Positions 8,811-16,242 of a stretch of DNA of 41,528 nt are shown one piece after another. The notes under the pieces were generated by a model that saw only the letters and a program-made list of their open reading frames with translations, was not told the origin of the DNA and searched no databases. The stretch spans positions 1-41,528 of the forward strand of contig JAFQGK010000068.1 in NCBI GenBank assembly GCA_017398335.1. Direction: 5' to 3'. Numbering within the stretch: position 1 is the first letter of the stretch; each line of letters starts with the position of its first letter. The stretch comes from Bacteroidales bacterium (GTDB taxonomy: Bacteria > Bacteroidota > Bacteroidia > Bacteroidales > UBA932). A program made the position numbers and the translations under genes.

Positions 8811-9386
8811 TCAGAATATATATGCTATCGCCACAATTACGTTGTCAATAAATACAAAGTTCTTCGCTCCCGAACTTATTTTCTCATTATCGTAATGATT
8901 TGTGTATAGGTCGTATTTCAACACTCGTCCGCCCCAACCGCCGATTCCGAAGTCGATGTTGACATGGGAGCCGATCATTATGGAGTAACCAGCTGAGATT
9001 CCGGCACCAAGTGCATTACCTTTTACCATGTTCTCAGAAAATAGTCCAGCTTCCGTAAAATTCTGGAACTGTGCCTTCGCACCTATCCACCATCCTGAGT
9101 AGACGTGCCATGGCCAGTATTTAGCTCCGACATATCCGGTTGTCTGCTGATTGATCAGTACGTATTGTGATTTTGTCCTAAGTTTCCAAGGGTTATATTT
9201 CGCTCCTGCCAGTACTGTGAAATGCTTTGACACACTGACAGAACCTTCGAGATTTATTGTTCCGAGGTTAGCCCATGACAATGCATTCGTGCTTACAGAT
9301 ACTCTTTGAGCATGTGCTACGCGAGGGGCACATATGAATATTATAGCAACGAATAATATTTTGAATATGTTGTTTCTATTTTTCAC
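8811..9386 (-). CDS. DUF3575 outer-membrane protein (second copy)
   Basis: A 191-residue DUF3575 family protein. The signal peptide probably ends at AHA-Q (residues 24-27). The mature part is a run of short aromatic-rich strands (GYVGAKYWPWHVYSGWWIG and others) as in small outer-membrane beta-barrels, ending in an aromatic residue (Phe). The start codon is GTG, 3 bases after the upstream stop; no upstream in-frame ATG is available. Family members sit in fimbrial operons of Bacteroidales and are thought to assist assembly in the outer membrane; no activity is established. It is a divergent paralogue of the first gene of this operon. Confidence 0.75.
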   Translation of the reverse strand: MKNRNNIFKILFVAIIFICAPRVAHAQRVSVSTNALSWANLGTINLEGSVSVSKHFTVLAGAKYNPWKLRTKSQYVLINQQTTGYVGAKYWPWHVYSGWWIGAKAQFQNFTEAGLFSENMVKGNALGAGISAGYSIMIGSHVNIDFGIGGWGGRVLKYDLYTNHYDNEKISSGAKNFVFIDNVIVAIAYIF

Positions 9387-9389
9387 GTT

Positions 9390-10466
9390 TTAGCTTGGAA
9401 TTACAGTTACTATTTCATCTCCCCAACCACTGAAATCTACATCAAAACCACCATCGACACCATCAACAGGCTTGACATCAGGCAGCTTTTCCGGGAGCCT
9501 TAGTTTCACGACTACTTTCTGGAGTTCTCCGTTTGAACCATCCAATTCTTTGAATTCTGTAAGAAGATCTCCAATGTTGAAATCGTAATCAACGGTTGTC
9601 TGATTATCAACAAGCATCAAATGAATAGAGAACTTGTTTTCTTCTGGTTTTCCAGTGTGTCCGCTTGGTATTCCAAATGTTCCAAGTGTAGCTACCAACT
9701 CACCTCTGGTAATATCGTATTCATACTCTTCAATGCTCCAAGCATCTATTGTATGAGATACTGAACCTTGTGTCACTTCACCAGTTGCAAGAATGCATCC
9801 CTCTGCCATACCATCTACAGAAGCTCTTACAGACCTGAGGTTGTAAAGTCCTTCGCAGTATACTCTGAATTCCACCTGCTTGATCACGCTGATAGGGGTA
9901 ACAGTGGCTACATCATTAATAGCTCGTCCTATGGCACGCATCATTTGTTCCTGACGATTTGCGAGGAATTCCTCTTCTGCTATCCTGACCATCTCCTCGG
10001 TAACTTCGACGTTTTCAGCTGTTCCTACAGCAAGCCATTCTGGCTCAGTTCCGACCTTTGTGTCAGGGGCCTTGGTCGCATACCAGTTGGATTTGGTCTG
10101 GAGGACGCGTACCTGGGCTGTGTTGTAGTCTTCGAGGTTGCTGAACTCCAATGTACCATACTCGGATTCACTCTGGTTGAAGACGAGTGTGTGGAAGAAG
10201 CCGGCCTCGAGTTCGAGAGTGATGTAGTTGATGTTATGGGAGATGAACCTGTAGATGTCGTTTTCGTCCTCGTGAAGAGGGTAGGCATAGGCTGTCATAC
10301 CTGTAGGCTCGTCCATAGGGAAGAGACTCCAGTCCACGTTCACTCTTACAGGAGCGACGTGAGGGTGATAATAACACAGTTCCTTATGTTCGCATGAGGC
10401 CGCTGCAATGATGACCGAGAGAGTCAAGACGAGCGATGCGATACGCTTTAAATTACACATTCTCAT
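9390..10466 (-). CDS. DUF5119 / FimB-Mfa2-like anchor lipoprotein
   Basis: A 358-residue lipoprotein with Cys25 in an AAASC lipobox. The mature N-terminus has the family signature ELCYYHPHVAPVRVNVDW. This group is related to FimB/Mfa2, the subunit that anchors and limits the length of fimbriae in the outer membrane. The C-terminal strand region VDFSGWGDEIVTVIPS resembles a fimbrillin last strand. It overlaps the preceding gene by ATGA, so the two are translationally coupled. Unlike the three shaft fimbrillins it has no obvious T-[KR]-[AG] processing motif near the lipid site, as expected for an anchor that stays attached. Family recognition is firm; the anchor role is inferred from it. Confidence 0.75.
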   Translation of the reverse strand: MRMCNLKRIASLVLTLSVIIAAASCEHKELCYYHPHVAPVRVNVDWSLFPMDEPTGMTAYAYPLHEDENDIYRFISHNINYITLELEAGFFHTLVFNQSESEYGTLEFSNLEDYNTAQVRVLQTKSNWYATKAPDTKVGTEPEWLAVGTAENVEVTEEMVRIAEEEFLANRQEQMMRAIGRAINDVATVTPISVIKQVEFRVYCEGLYNLRSVRASVDGMAEGCILATGEVTQGSVSHTIDAWSIEEYEYDITRGELVATLGTFGIPSGHTGKPEENKFSIHLMLVDNQTTVDYDFNIGDLLTEFKELDGSNGELQKVVVKLRLPEKLPDVKPVDGVDGGFDVDFSGWGDEIVTVIPS

Positions 10467-11098
10467 CTTTTTTTCTTTGCATCAATCAACCATACCAATG
10501 ACACGCCACCTTTTGTGGGACCGAACCAGCTCTGCTGGACTGTCGCTCTCCACACGTAGTGGCCTTCGTTCTCTACATATTCATAGAAACGTCCTCCTAG
10601 GTAACCTACACCAAGGGAGATATCGATGTTGAAAACATTACTTACAGGGAAAGAATAACCGTATTCAACGCCCCCCCCGTATGAGAGGTCCGGACACATA
10701 CGGCCGAAATGACCGACTTCGAAGTCGTAGGAAAGTGCCTGACCGTAGATGCCCACATGGTGGCCGGTCATGCTTCTCTTGAGGGCTCTTCTGCCAAGGT
10801 ATTTCTTGACAGCTACTTCACCGCCGTAGATGCGCCAGTACCAGTGGATGTTCTGGTTGGTCCACCATGCCCACATTCCGTTCACGGCAAGTGTCCAGTT
10901 ATTATATAGGTTGAATTCGAGTCCGATGTTCGGGATAAGGACGGCATCCTGCAGCACATTAGTCGACACCGTCATAAACGAATGTTTCGGCGCGACTTCA
11001 TCCTCTATATGTGATATTCTCCTGTTCTGGGCGCCTGCCGATGTGGTAAAAAAGCATAGCGCGCCAATAACAACAGAAATTGTTAATAGCTGTTTCAA
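10463..11098 (-). CDS. DUF3575 outer-membrane protein (first gene of operon)
   Basis: A 211-residue DUF3575 protein and the first gene of the fimbrial operon. The signal peptide ends at SAGA-Q (residues 20-24). The remainder alternates short strands with aromatic pairs (WAWWTNQNIHWYW) as in a small beta-barrel. The start codon is TTG at 11098: an in-frame TAA lies three codons upstream, and the next ATG (codon 42) is beyond the signal peptide, so the TTG is needed to encode it. A Bacteroidetes promoter lies just upstream, leaving a leader of roughly 20 bases. Probable role: outer-membrane factor for fimbrial assembly; the mechanism is unknown. Confidence 0.75.
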   Translation of the reverse strand: MKQLLTISVVIGALCFFTTSAGAQNRRISHIEDEVAPKHSFMTVSTNVLQDAVLIPNIGLEFNLYNNWTLAVNGMWAWWTNQNIHWYWRIYGGEVAVKKYLGRRALKRSMTGHHVGIYGQALSYDFEVGHFGRMCPDLSYGGGVEYGYSFPVSNVFNIDISLGVGYLGGRFYEYVENEGHYVWRATVQQSWFGPTKGGVSLVWLIDAKKKR

Positions 11099-11124
11099 GA
11101 CGGTATTTTATAAGAATTAGCGCA

Positions 11125-11156
11125 CAAAAATAGATAATCTGTTTTGTTAAAACAAG
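11125..11156 (-). promoter_or_regulatory. Promoter of the fimbrial operon
   Basis: On the minus strand, CTTG (11156-11153), a 20-base spacer and TATTTTTG (11132-11125) match the Bacteroidetes -33 / -7 form. The spacer contains an inverted repeat, GTTTT-GTT-AAAAC read on the plus strand, which could bind a regulator. Confidence 0.65.
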
Positions 11157-11185
11157 ATTTATGTGAGATTTTTTGCAAGAGGCGC

Positions 11186-12037
11186 CTATTTGAATGGGTC
11201 GTCCTGCTTTTCGTGCTGGCGTATGTAGTAGAGCTGGACTTTTTCCATAATGCGAGGGAAGCGTTTGTAGAACCATACGTCCCAGTAGCCAAGGGCTGTG
11301 AGTATCATTTCACGTCTTTTGAGCCACAGTCCGTCAGCGAGCTTTCCTGCCACTTCTTCGGCGCTCATGAGCTTGCCTTCTTCCTTAGGGGAATAGCCCT
11401 GAGGGGTGCCGTCGGCGAGGAGGGCGGCGTTCCTGACGTTGGATGTGGTGTAGCCGGGAGCGAAGACCATGACGTGGATTCCGTCGTTGAGATGCTCCAT
11501 CCTTAGGGTCTCAAGGAAGCCTCTGATGGCAAATTTGGAGGTGACGTAGCCTGTCCTGCCCGGGAGGCCGGCGTAGCCTGCTGTGGAGATGACTCCTACG
11601 ATGGAGCCTTTGCTCTTCAGAATCTCAGGAAGGGCGTATTTGGTGCAATAGACCGTGCCCCAGAAGTTTACGTCCATAAGCCTTCTGAGTACGTCGAGGT
11701 CGACGTCTTTGAACGGGGCTCTCATCGAGATGCCTGCATTATTAATAAGTATGTCGATCCTGCCGAAGTGCTCGACTGCCTTTTCTATGAGATTCCTGCA
11801 GTCTTCTTCGAGGGAAACGTCTGTCTTGACGCAGAGAATGCGCGAACTGTCGTCTGTGAGTTCCTTTGCGAGGGCTTCCATCTTGTCGAGGCTGCGGGCT
11901 GCAAGGACGAGGTTTGCTCCAAGCTTGAAGAATGTCTTTGCAGCTGCCATTCCGATGCCTGAGCTGGCACCGGTTATAACTATTACTTTATTGTTAAAGT
12001 ATGACGACCTGCTAAAGTATGTTGATCTTCTGTTCAT
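11186..12037 (-). CDS. Short-chain dehydrogenase/reductase (classical SDR)
   Basis: A 283-residue NAD(P)-dependent oxidoreductase. The cofactor motif TGASSGIG is at 22-29, NNAG at 99-102, the catalytic Ser at 151 and YxxxK at 164-168, so the active site is complete. The C-terminal ~80 residues contain aromatic and basic segments (YWDVWFYKRFPR), like the membrane-associated DHRS7-type SDRs. The ATG at 12037 is chosen because the -7 box of a good promoter covers the earlier possible start at 12058. It is probably a single-gene transcript. The substrate cannot be told from sequence. Confidence 0.85.
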   Translation of the reverse strand: MNRRSTYFSRSSYFNNKVIVITGASSGIGMAAAKTFFKLGANLVLAARSLDKMEALAKELTDDSSRILCVKTDVSLEEDCRNLIEKAVEHFGRIDILINNAGISMRAPFKDVDLDVLRRLMDVNFWGTVYCTKYALPEILKSKGSIVGVISTAGYAGLPGRTGYVTSKFAIRGFLETLRMEHLNDGIHVMVFAPGYTTSNVRNAALLADGTPQGYSPKEEGKLMSAEEVAGKLADGLWLKRREMILTALGYWDVWFYKRFPRIMEKVQLYYIRQHEKQDDPFK

Positions 12038-12055
12038 GTCGGACGAAATTTGCTT

Positions 12056-12087
12056 CAAAGATAGTGCTAAACCTTGGTTTTTGCAAA
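12056..12087 (-). promoter_or_regulatory. Promoter of the SDR gene
   Basis: On the minus strand TTTG (12087-12084), a 20-base spacer and TATCTTTG (12063-12056) form a near-ideal Bacteroidetes promoter. The start of transcription would fall near 12050, which fixes the SDR start at the ATG of 12037. Confidence 0.75.
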
Positions 12088-12162
12088 GAAGAAAATTTCA
12101 TCCCCCGAATTTTACCGTTTATCCCGAAATTTCTACCGTTCGTCGAATAGTATGGAATAATG

Positions 12163-12194
12163 TTTGCATAATTGGTGGCAAAGCAGTACTTTTG
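12163..12194 (+). promoter_or_regulatory. Promoter of the candidate small RNA
   Basis: TTTG at 12163-12166, a 20-base spacer and TACTTTTG at 12187-12194 fit the Bacteroidetes promoter consensus. No open frame starts downstream before a strong terminator; transcription would begin near 12200. Confidence 0.7.
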
Positions 12195-12199
12195 CATAC

Positions 12200-12318
12200 G
12201 AGTTGATCAGAGAGTTGTTCTGAAACTCTCACAACTTATTGGTTATTAGTTTTAGTGTTATTAATTATGTGGTTAGAATGAGAGACCCCACGTGAGTGGC
12301 GACTCTCATTTTGTTTTA
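12200..12318 (+). ncRNA. Candidate small RNA upstream of maf
   Basis: About 118 bases bounded by a consensus promoter and a hairpin plus T-rich tail, without a coding frame. The 5' end would fold at once: AGTTG (12201-12205) pairs with CAACT (12232-12236), enclosing GAGAGTT (12210-12216) paired with AACTCTC (12224-12230). A 40-base AT-rich single-stranded linker follows (12237-12276). The 3' hairpin has an 8-bp lower stem, a symmetric 3x3 internal loop and a 4-bp upper stem capped by GTGA, a GNRA tetraloop. This is the layout of a trans-acting regulatory RNA. I do not recognise the family with certainty; a Rfam Bacteroidales motif is possible. Confidence 0.6.
12277..12317 (+). terminator. Terminator hairpin of the candidate small RNA
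   Basis: AATGAGAG (12277-12284) pairs with CTCTCATT (12303-12310); CCAC (12288-12291) pairs with GTGG (12296-12299) around GTGA. It is followed by TTGTTTT on the plus strand. The T-rich tail also provides the -33 TTTG of the maf promoter. Confidence 0.65.
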
Positions 12319-12339
12319 TGGAAGTCTGTTGTATCTTTG
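12310..12339 (+). promoter_or_regulatory. Promoter of maf
   Basis: TTTG at 12310-12313, an 18-base spacer and TATCTTTG at 12332-12339. Only four bases separate the -7 box from the maf ATG at 12344, so the message is probably leaderless. Confidence 0.65.
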
Positions 12340-12343
12340 CCGT

Positions 12344-12925
12344 ATGGATATCAAGGGTAAGAAAATAATTCTGGCAAGCGCATCTCCGCGCAGAAAAGAG
12401 CTTCTGGCGGGTCTGGATGTGGATTTTACCGTGGACACACGCAATAGTTTCGACGAGGTCTATGATGAGGCGACTCCTCACGACGAGATTCCGTCCGTGC
12501 TTTCGCGTGGCAAGTCCTATGGCTTTCATCGTCCTCTGGAGGAGGGCGAGGTGCTCATTACGTCGGACACTCTGGTGCTTTGCGGGGATAGGGTGATGGG
12601 CAAGCCTCATTCGCGCGAGGAGGCTGTCGATATGCTCAGATGTCTTTCCGGTCGTGAGCATAAGGTGATCACTGCGGTCACATTGAGGGATAAAGACAAA
12701 TGCCGCACCTCTTCAGATACGGCAGTGGTTCATTTCAAATCATTGACAGACAATGAGATAGGTTATTACGTGGACACTTACAAGCCTTTCGACAAGGCTG
12801 GTGCCTATGGCATCCAGGAGTGGATCGGCTATGTGGGAATCGACCGTATAGACGGGTCGTATTTCACGATCATGGGTCTGCCTGTCCACCTGGTCTACAG
12901 CGAGCTACAGTATTTTCTTGACTAG
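12344..12925 (+). CDS. maf: Maf family nucleotide pyrophosphatase
   Basis: A 193-residue Maf/HAM1-like enzyme that hydrolyses non-canonical or modified nucleoside triphosphates to monophosphates (dTTP/UTP pyrophosphatase type), cytoplasmic house-cleaning. The N-terminal signature LASASPRRKELL is at 9-20, and SDTLV with the catalytic Asp is in the middle; AYGIQEWIGYVGIDRIDGSY matches the C-terminal family region. The ATG at 12344 is used because the signature begins eight residues later and no other start fits; the longer open frame upstream crosses the promoter. Its last 21 bases overlap the 3' end of the convergent ALDH gene. Confidence 0.9.
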   Translation: MDIKGKKIILASASPRRKELLAGLDVDFTVDTRNSFDEVYDEATPHDEIPSVLSRGKSYGFHRPLEEGEVLITSDTLVLCGDRVMGKPHSREEAVDMLRCLSGREHKVITAVTLRDKDKCRTSSDTAVVHFKSLTDNEIGYYVDTYKPFDKAGAYGIQEWIGYVGIDRIDGSYFTIMGLPVHLVYSELQYFLD

Positions 12926-14296
12926 TGAAAACATTCTGTAAGGCATGTATCTGAACGGCAGGTCGATCCATGTGCCTGTCGCAATTATCGAGCGCGTGTG
13001 GCTGAATGCTTCGAAGCTGTCCTTGTCGTGGTAGCGTCCCATTCCCGAGTTGCCTACGCCTCCGAAAGGCAGATTTTCGTTGGCTATATGCATGATTACG
13101 TCATTGATGCATCCGCCTCCTGAGGATGTCCTGCGGATTATTTCCCATCCGTCCGATTCTTTTCCGAAATAGTAGAAAGCGAGTGGCTTTTCGCGGGAGT
13201 TTACGAAGTCTGTGACTGCCTTGCGGAAGGTCTGCGGGTCTCCGTCGATTTCGATCACCGGGAAGACTGGGCCGAAGATTTCCTCGGTCATGAGAGGGGA
13301 GTCGAGAGGGACATTTCCGATGAGGGTCGGTCCGATGAATCTGGTGGCGGCGTTGCAGTGGCCTCCATAGATGATGTCACCGTCCTTGAAGTAGCCTGTG
13401 ACCCTTTCGAACGCCTTGTCGTTCACCATCCTTACGTAGTGCCTGTCGGCCTTGATGTCGGTGCCGTGAAGATTGGTGATTTCTTCTGCAAAGGCTTTGA
13501 CGAAGCTGTCCTTTATCTTCTTGTGTATCAGGATGTAATCGGGTGCGATGCAGGTCTGTCCGCTGTTCAGTGTCTTGCCCCAGGCGATGCGTTTTGCGGC
13601 TGTCCTGATGTCTGCTGTCTCGTCGATTATGCATGGACTCTTGCCTCCGAGTTCCAGTACCACCGGTGTCAGATTCTTCGCTGCTGCGGCCATTACAGTC
13701 TTTGCGAGTGCCGGGCTTCCGGTGAAGAAGATGAGGTCCCATCTCTGGTCGAGAAGGGCGGCGTTGACCTGCCTGTTTCCCTGCACGACGGCGATGTATT
13801 TTTCGTCGAAGGTCTCGGCGATCATGTCTTCGATGACTTTGGAAACGTCAGGGACGTACGGTGACGGCTTGAGCACTGCCGTACATCCGGCTGAGATCGC
13901 GCCGACGAGAGGGTTAAGAAGCAGCTGAACAGGGTAATTCCATGGGGAGATGACGAGTGTGTTGCCAAGTGGTTCTTTGACAATGTAACTGCGTGATGGA
14001 AAGAGCTTTAAGGGTGTGCATGCCTTTTTGCGTCCTGCCCAGCGTGCGACTTTTCTGATGTGCGTCCTGATTTCTGCCTTGACTATGCTCAATTCTGTGA
14101 GATAAGCCTCCTCATATGATTTGTGAAGGTCAGTCCAGAGTGCTTCTGAGAGCCTGTCCTCCCATTTTGTGATGGCGTCCAGGAGCTTGCGGAGCATCTT
14201 TTTACGGAAACTGATGCTGAGTGTTTCTCCTGTTGCAAAATAGGCTTTCTGTGCCTCTCTGATGCTGATTATCCTTTCTACAGATGTGTTTTCCAT
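12905..14296 (-). CDS. Aldehyde dehydrogenase (class 3-like)
   Basis: A 463-residue NAD(P)-dependent aldehyde dehydrogenase. The cofactor Lys is in LKPSP (K143), the catalytic base Glu215 in LELGGKS and the nucleophile Cys249 in SGQTCIAPDY. Length and the C-terminal SGMGRYHDKDSFEAFSHTR with a hydrophobic tail (MPYRMFSLVKKIL) match class 3 / fatty-aldehyde dehydrogenases, some of which are membrane-associated. It starts 41 bases after an SDR gene on the same strand, suggesting an alcohol - aldehyde - acid route for a lipophilic substrate; that link is inferred. It overlaps maf tail to tail by 21 bases. Confidence 0.9.
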   Translation of the reverse strand: MENTSVERIISIREAQKAYFATGETLSISFRKKMLRKLLDAITKWEDRLSEALWTDLHKSYEEAYLTELSIVKAEIRTHIRKVARWAGRKKACTPLKLFPSRSYIVKEPLGNTLVISPWNYPVQLLLNPLVGAISAGCTAVLKPSPYVPDVSKVIEDMIAETFDEKYIAVVQGNRQVNAALLDQRWDLIFFTGSPALAKTVMAAAAKNLTPVVLELGGKSPCIIDETADIRTAAKRIAWGKTLNSGQTCIAPDYILIHKKIKDSFVKAFAEEITNLHGTDIKADRHYVRMVNDKAFERVTGYFKDGDIIYGGHCNAATRFIGPTLIGNVPLDSPLMTEEIFGPVFPVIEIDGDPQTFRKAVTDFVNSREKPLAFYYFGKESDGWEIIRRTSSGGGCINDVIMHIANENLPFGGVGNSGMGRYHDKDSFEAFSHTRSIIATGTWIDLPFRYMPYRMFSLVKKIL

Positions 14297-14337
14297 ATGC
14301 GTGAGTCTTTATATTCCTCAAAATTAAGCAAAATTCA

Positions 14338-15174
14338 TCAAGATGCCTTTGATTTGTGCGAAATTTGAGGTTTTCGTCCTGTGAAGTCGTCCATAGTATG
14401 GTAGATTCCGAAGAGTTCTCCGAAGAGCCAGTCGAAGACTCTTGTAGGGAGGATGGCCTGCCAGAATCGGATAAAGTGGAAACCAAAAGGGATGCCACAG
14501 AATGTCCTGTTGCGTTCTATTCCCTTTATTACGCGTCTTGCGACGTATTCCGGCTTGAGGATAGGGATGATTCTGGATTTCACGCCGTCGAACATTCCGG
14601 TGTTGATGTAGTAAGGGGCTACAGTTGTGATGTGGACATCACTTCTGCTGTCCTGGAGCTCGATCCTGACGGAGTCCGACCATCCGATAACGCCCCATTT
14701 GCTTGCTGCATATACGGACATTTTCGGGTTGGAAAGCATTCCTCCGGCCGATGCTATGGTACAGATGTGGCCTCTGTTCCTTCTGAGCATGTCTGGGAGG
14801 ACTGCGCGTGCAACGAACATCGGGGCGATCGTGTTGATGTTCATGGTGCGGAGGATTTCGTCCGAGGTCATCTGGTCGAAGGTCTTGTTGCTGGTGATTA
14901 TTCCGGCACAATTGATTACGATGTCGATGTCTCCGCAGTCTGCCACGGTCTTTTTGTATGCAAGGGTAACTATTTTATTATCAGATACATCCACTACGTA
15001 TCCCTTTACCCTTCCATACGGTGCTAATTCTTTTCTGACGTTTTCGATCGCCGTGATGTTGATGTCCCATATTATGAAGGTCCTGGCGCCTTTCTCAAGG
15101 GCCATCCTTCCCATGATCTTTCCGATGCCGGATGCTCCGCCGGTGATCAGGACGTTCGCGTTTTCAAATTTCAT
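14338..15174 (-). CDS. Short-chain dehydrogenase/reductase (retinol dehydrogenase-like)
   Basis: A 278-residue SDR. TGGASGIG at 11-18, NCAG at 88-91 (NNAG variant), catalytic Ser142, and Tyr155/Lys159 in YAASK. The C-terminal part is hydrophobic and aromatic (FGFHFIRFWQAILP, VFDWLFGELFG), as in membrane-bound SDR16C/retinol-dehydrogenase-like proteins that act on lipids. The ATG at 15174 is used rather than the GTG two codons earlier. It is followed by the ALDH gene. The pair may oxidise long-chain alcohols; a role as a keto-lipid reductase is also possible. Confidence 0.85.
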   Translation of the reverse strand: MKFENANVLITGGASGIGKIMGRMALEKGARTFIIWDINITAIENVRKELAPYGRVKGYVVDVSDNKIVTLAYKKTVADCGDIDIVINCAGIITSNKTFDQMTSDEILRTMNINTIAPMFVARAVLPDMLRRNRGHICTIASAGGMLSNPKMSVYAASKWGVIGWSDSVRIELQDSRSDVHITTVAPYYINTGMFDGVKSRIIPILKPEYVARRVIKGIERNRTFCGIPFGFHFIRFWQAILPTRVFDWLFGELFGIYHTMDDFTGRKPQISHKSKAS

Positions 15175-15198
15175 AACCACTAATAATTAATCCGCCGG

Positions 15199-15206
15199 CA
15201 AATATA
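15199..15206 (-). promoter_or_regulatory. Possible -7 box for SDR-ALDH pair
   Basis: TATATTTG on the minus strand, 24 bases from the SDR start and just past the kdsC terminator. No good -33 TTG is seen at the right distance, so this is tentative. Confidence 0.4.
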
Positions 15207-15210
15207 TGGC

Positions 15211-15243
15211 AATAAAAATACCGACAGCCTGTTGCTGCCGGTA
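15211..15243 (-). terminator. Intrinsic terminator after the kdsC-like gene
   Basis: TACCGACAGC (15219-15228) pairs with GCTGCCGGTA (15234-15243) with one G-T pair and a 5-base loop; on the minus strand it is followed by TTTTTATT. It ends the DUF3467-kdsC transcript. Confidence 0.75.
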
Positions 15244-15320
15244 ATGTCGTGAAATCCGTATTTCTGTTGTAAACTCCCGAAATCTGTGGCGAATGTCCGG
15301 GCGGTGTGGCGAAAATTCCG

Positions 15321-15848
15321 TCAGAATTTCCTCTTGTAGTCCTGTACGTCGAGGTCCCAGGTGCCCTGGAGCTTCATGACGAGCTCGATGGCGTGCCTTG
15401 CGCATCCTTTTCCGCCCGGCTTGGGACTTACGAGGTCGGCTGCTTCCAGAACATCGTCCACAGCGTCGCAGGGTGCCACTCCGCATCCGCATGCCTGCAT
15501 TACGGGGATGTCCGGAAGGTCGTCTCCGAAGTACATTATTTCTTCCGGTCCGAGGTCATATTTCCTGCAGAAATCCTCGAAGTCTTCAATCTTGTCGCGC
15601 GAGCCGAGGTAGACGTCTTCAGGCTTCATTCCGCACTGGCTGAATCTTTTTCTGATGCTTTCCGAGCGTCCTCCGCTTATGACTCCGAGTCTGTAGCCGT
15701 GCATATAGGCCATTCTCAGGGCAAATCCGTCCTTGGAGTCGAAGGTTCTGAAGAGTTCGCCGTCAAGGTTGCACAGGATGCCGCCGTCGGTGAGCACTCC
15801 GTCGACGTCGAAAACAAAGGCTTTGATTGCTTTCAGTCTTTCTTCCAT
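15321..15848 (-). CDS. kdsC: KdsC-like HAD phosphatase
   Basis: A 175-residue HAD-superfamily phosphatase of the small, capless KdsC type. It would release phosphate from 3-deoxy-D-manno-octulosonate 8-phosphate (KDO-8-P) for lipopolysaccharide core synthesis. The nucleophile motif FVFDVDGVLTDGG has Asp14 and Asp16; SGG at 58-60 is motif II; the Mg site is GDDLPD at 108-113. KPGGKGCARHAIELV near the end matches the KdsC tail that closes over the neighbouring active site in the tetramer. It lies 21 bases after the DUF3467 gene and is followed by a terminator. A related nonulosonate phosphatase is the alternative. Confidence 0.85.
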   Translation of the reverse strand: MEERLKAIKAFVFDVDGVLTDGGILCNLDGELFRTFDSKDGFALRMAYMHGYRLGVISGGRSESIRKRFSQCGMKPEDVYLGSRDKIEDFEDFCRKYDLGPEEIMYFGDDLPDIPVMQACGCGVAPCDAVDDVLEAADLVSPKPGGKGCARHAIELVMKLQGTWDLDVQDYKRKF

Positions 15849-15869
15849 TGCTTCAGTGATTGTTTCCGG

Positions 15870-16178
15870 TTATGATTTGGCGCCGCCGCCGAATCCGCCC
15901 ATAGGGAAAGTGGCCTTAGGCTCGCCTGCAAGGGCGATCGGGCCGTTCTGGGTCTCGTATTTGTTGATGTTGTCCTGAAGTGCGAGGAAGAGTCTTTTGG
16001 CGTGTTCCGGGGTCATGATGATCCTGTTGCTTACCTCCGGTTTAGGGAGGCCCGGGAGCATTGTGGCGAAGTCGATGATGAATTCGCTGTGGGAGTGGGT
16101 GATGATTGCAAGGTTCGAATATGATCCCTTTGCTACGTCCTGCTTCAGATCGATGCTGAATTCCTTTTCGTTTGCCAT
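15870..16178 (-). CDS. DUF3467 protein
   Basis: A 102-residue protein of the DUF3467 family, widespread in Bacteroidota and without a known function. Features seen: the conserved YSNLAIITHSHSEFIIDFA segment, PGLPKPEVSNRIIMTPEHAKRL, and a Gly-rich C-terminus ending GGFGGGAKS. No signal peptide or membrane segment, so cytoplasmic. It is divergent from valS and lies directly upstream of the kdsC-like gene in one transcript. Start chosen at the ATG of 16178, which gives the normal family length. Confidence 0.85.
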   Translation of the reverse strand: MANEKEFSIDLKQDVAKGSYSNLAIITHSHSEFIIDFATMLPGLPKPEVSNRIIMTPEHAKRLFLALQDNINKYETQNGPIALAGEPKATFPMGGFGGGAKS

Positions 16179-16221
16179 ATTGTGTCTGTTTTTAGATTGC
16201 TATTTTAATAGTATCGGAATG

Positions 16222-16229
16222 CAAAGTTA
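16222..16229 (-). promoter_or_regulatory. Possible -7 box for DUF3467-kdsC
   Basis: TAACTTTG on the minus strand, about 44 bases before the DUF3467 start. The -33 region is poor. It is head-to-head with the valS -7 box, 13 bases away. Confidence 0.45.
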
Positions 16230-16242
16230 GTGAAAAATTTGC

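Noticed and set aside
9768-10397. 209-residue plus-strand frame inside the DUF5119 gene
   Set aside because: Antisense to a well-supported lipoprotein gene; Cys/Ser/His-rich with no recognisable domain.
12236-12661. Minus-strand 141-residue frame across maf and the small RNA
   Set aside because: Opposes the clear maf gene and crosses two promoters and a terminator; no protein features.
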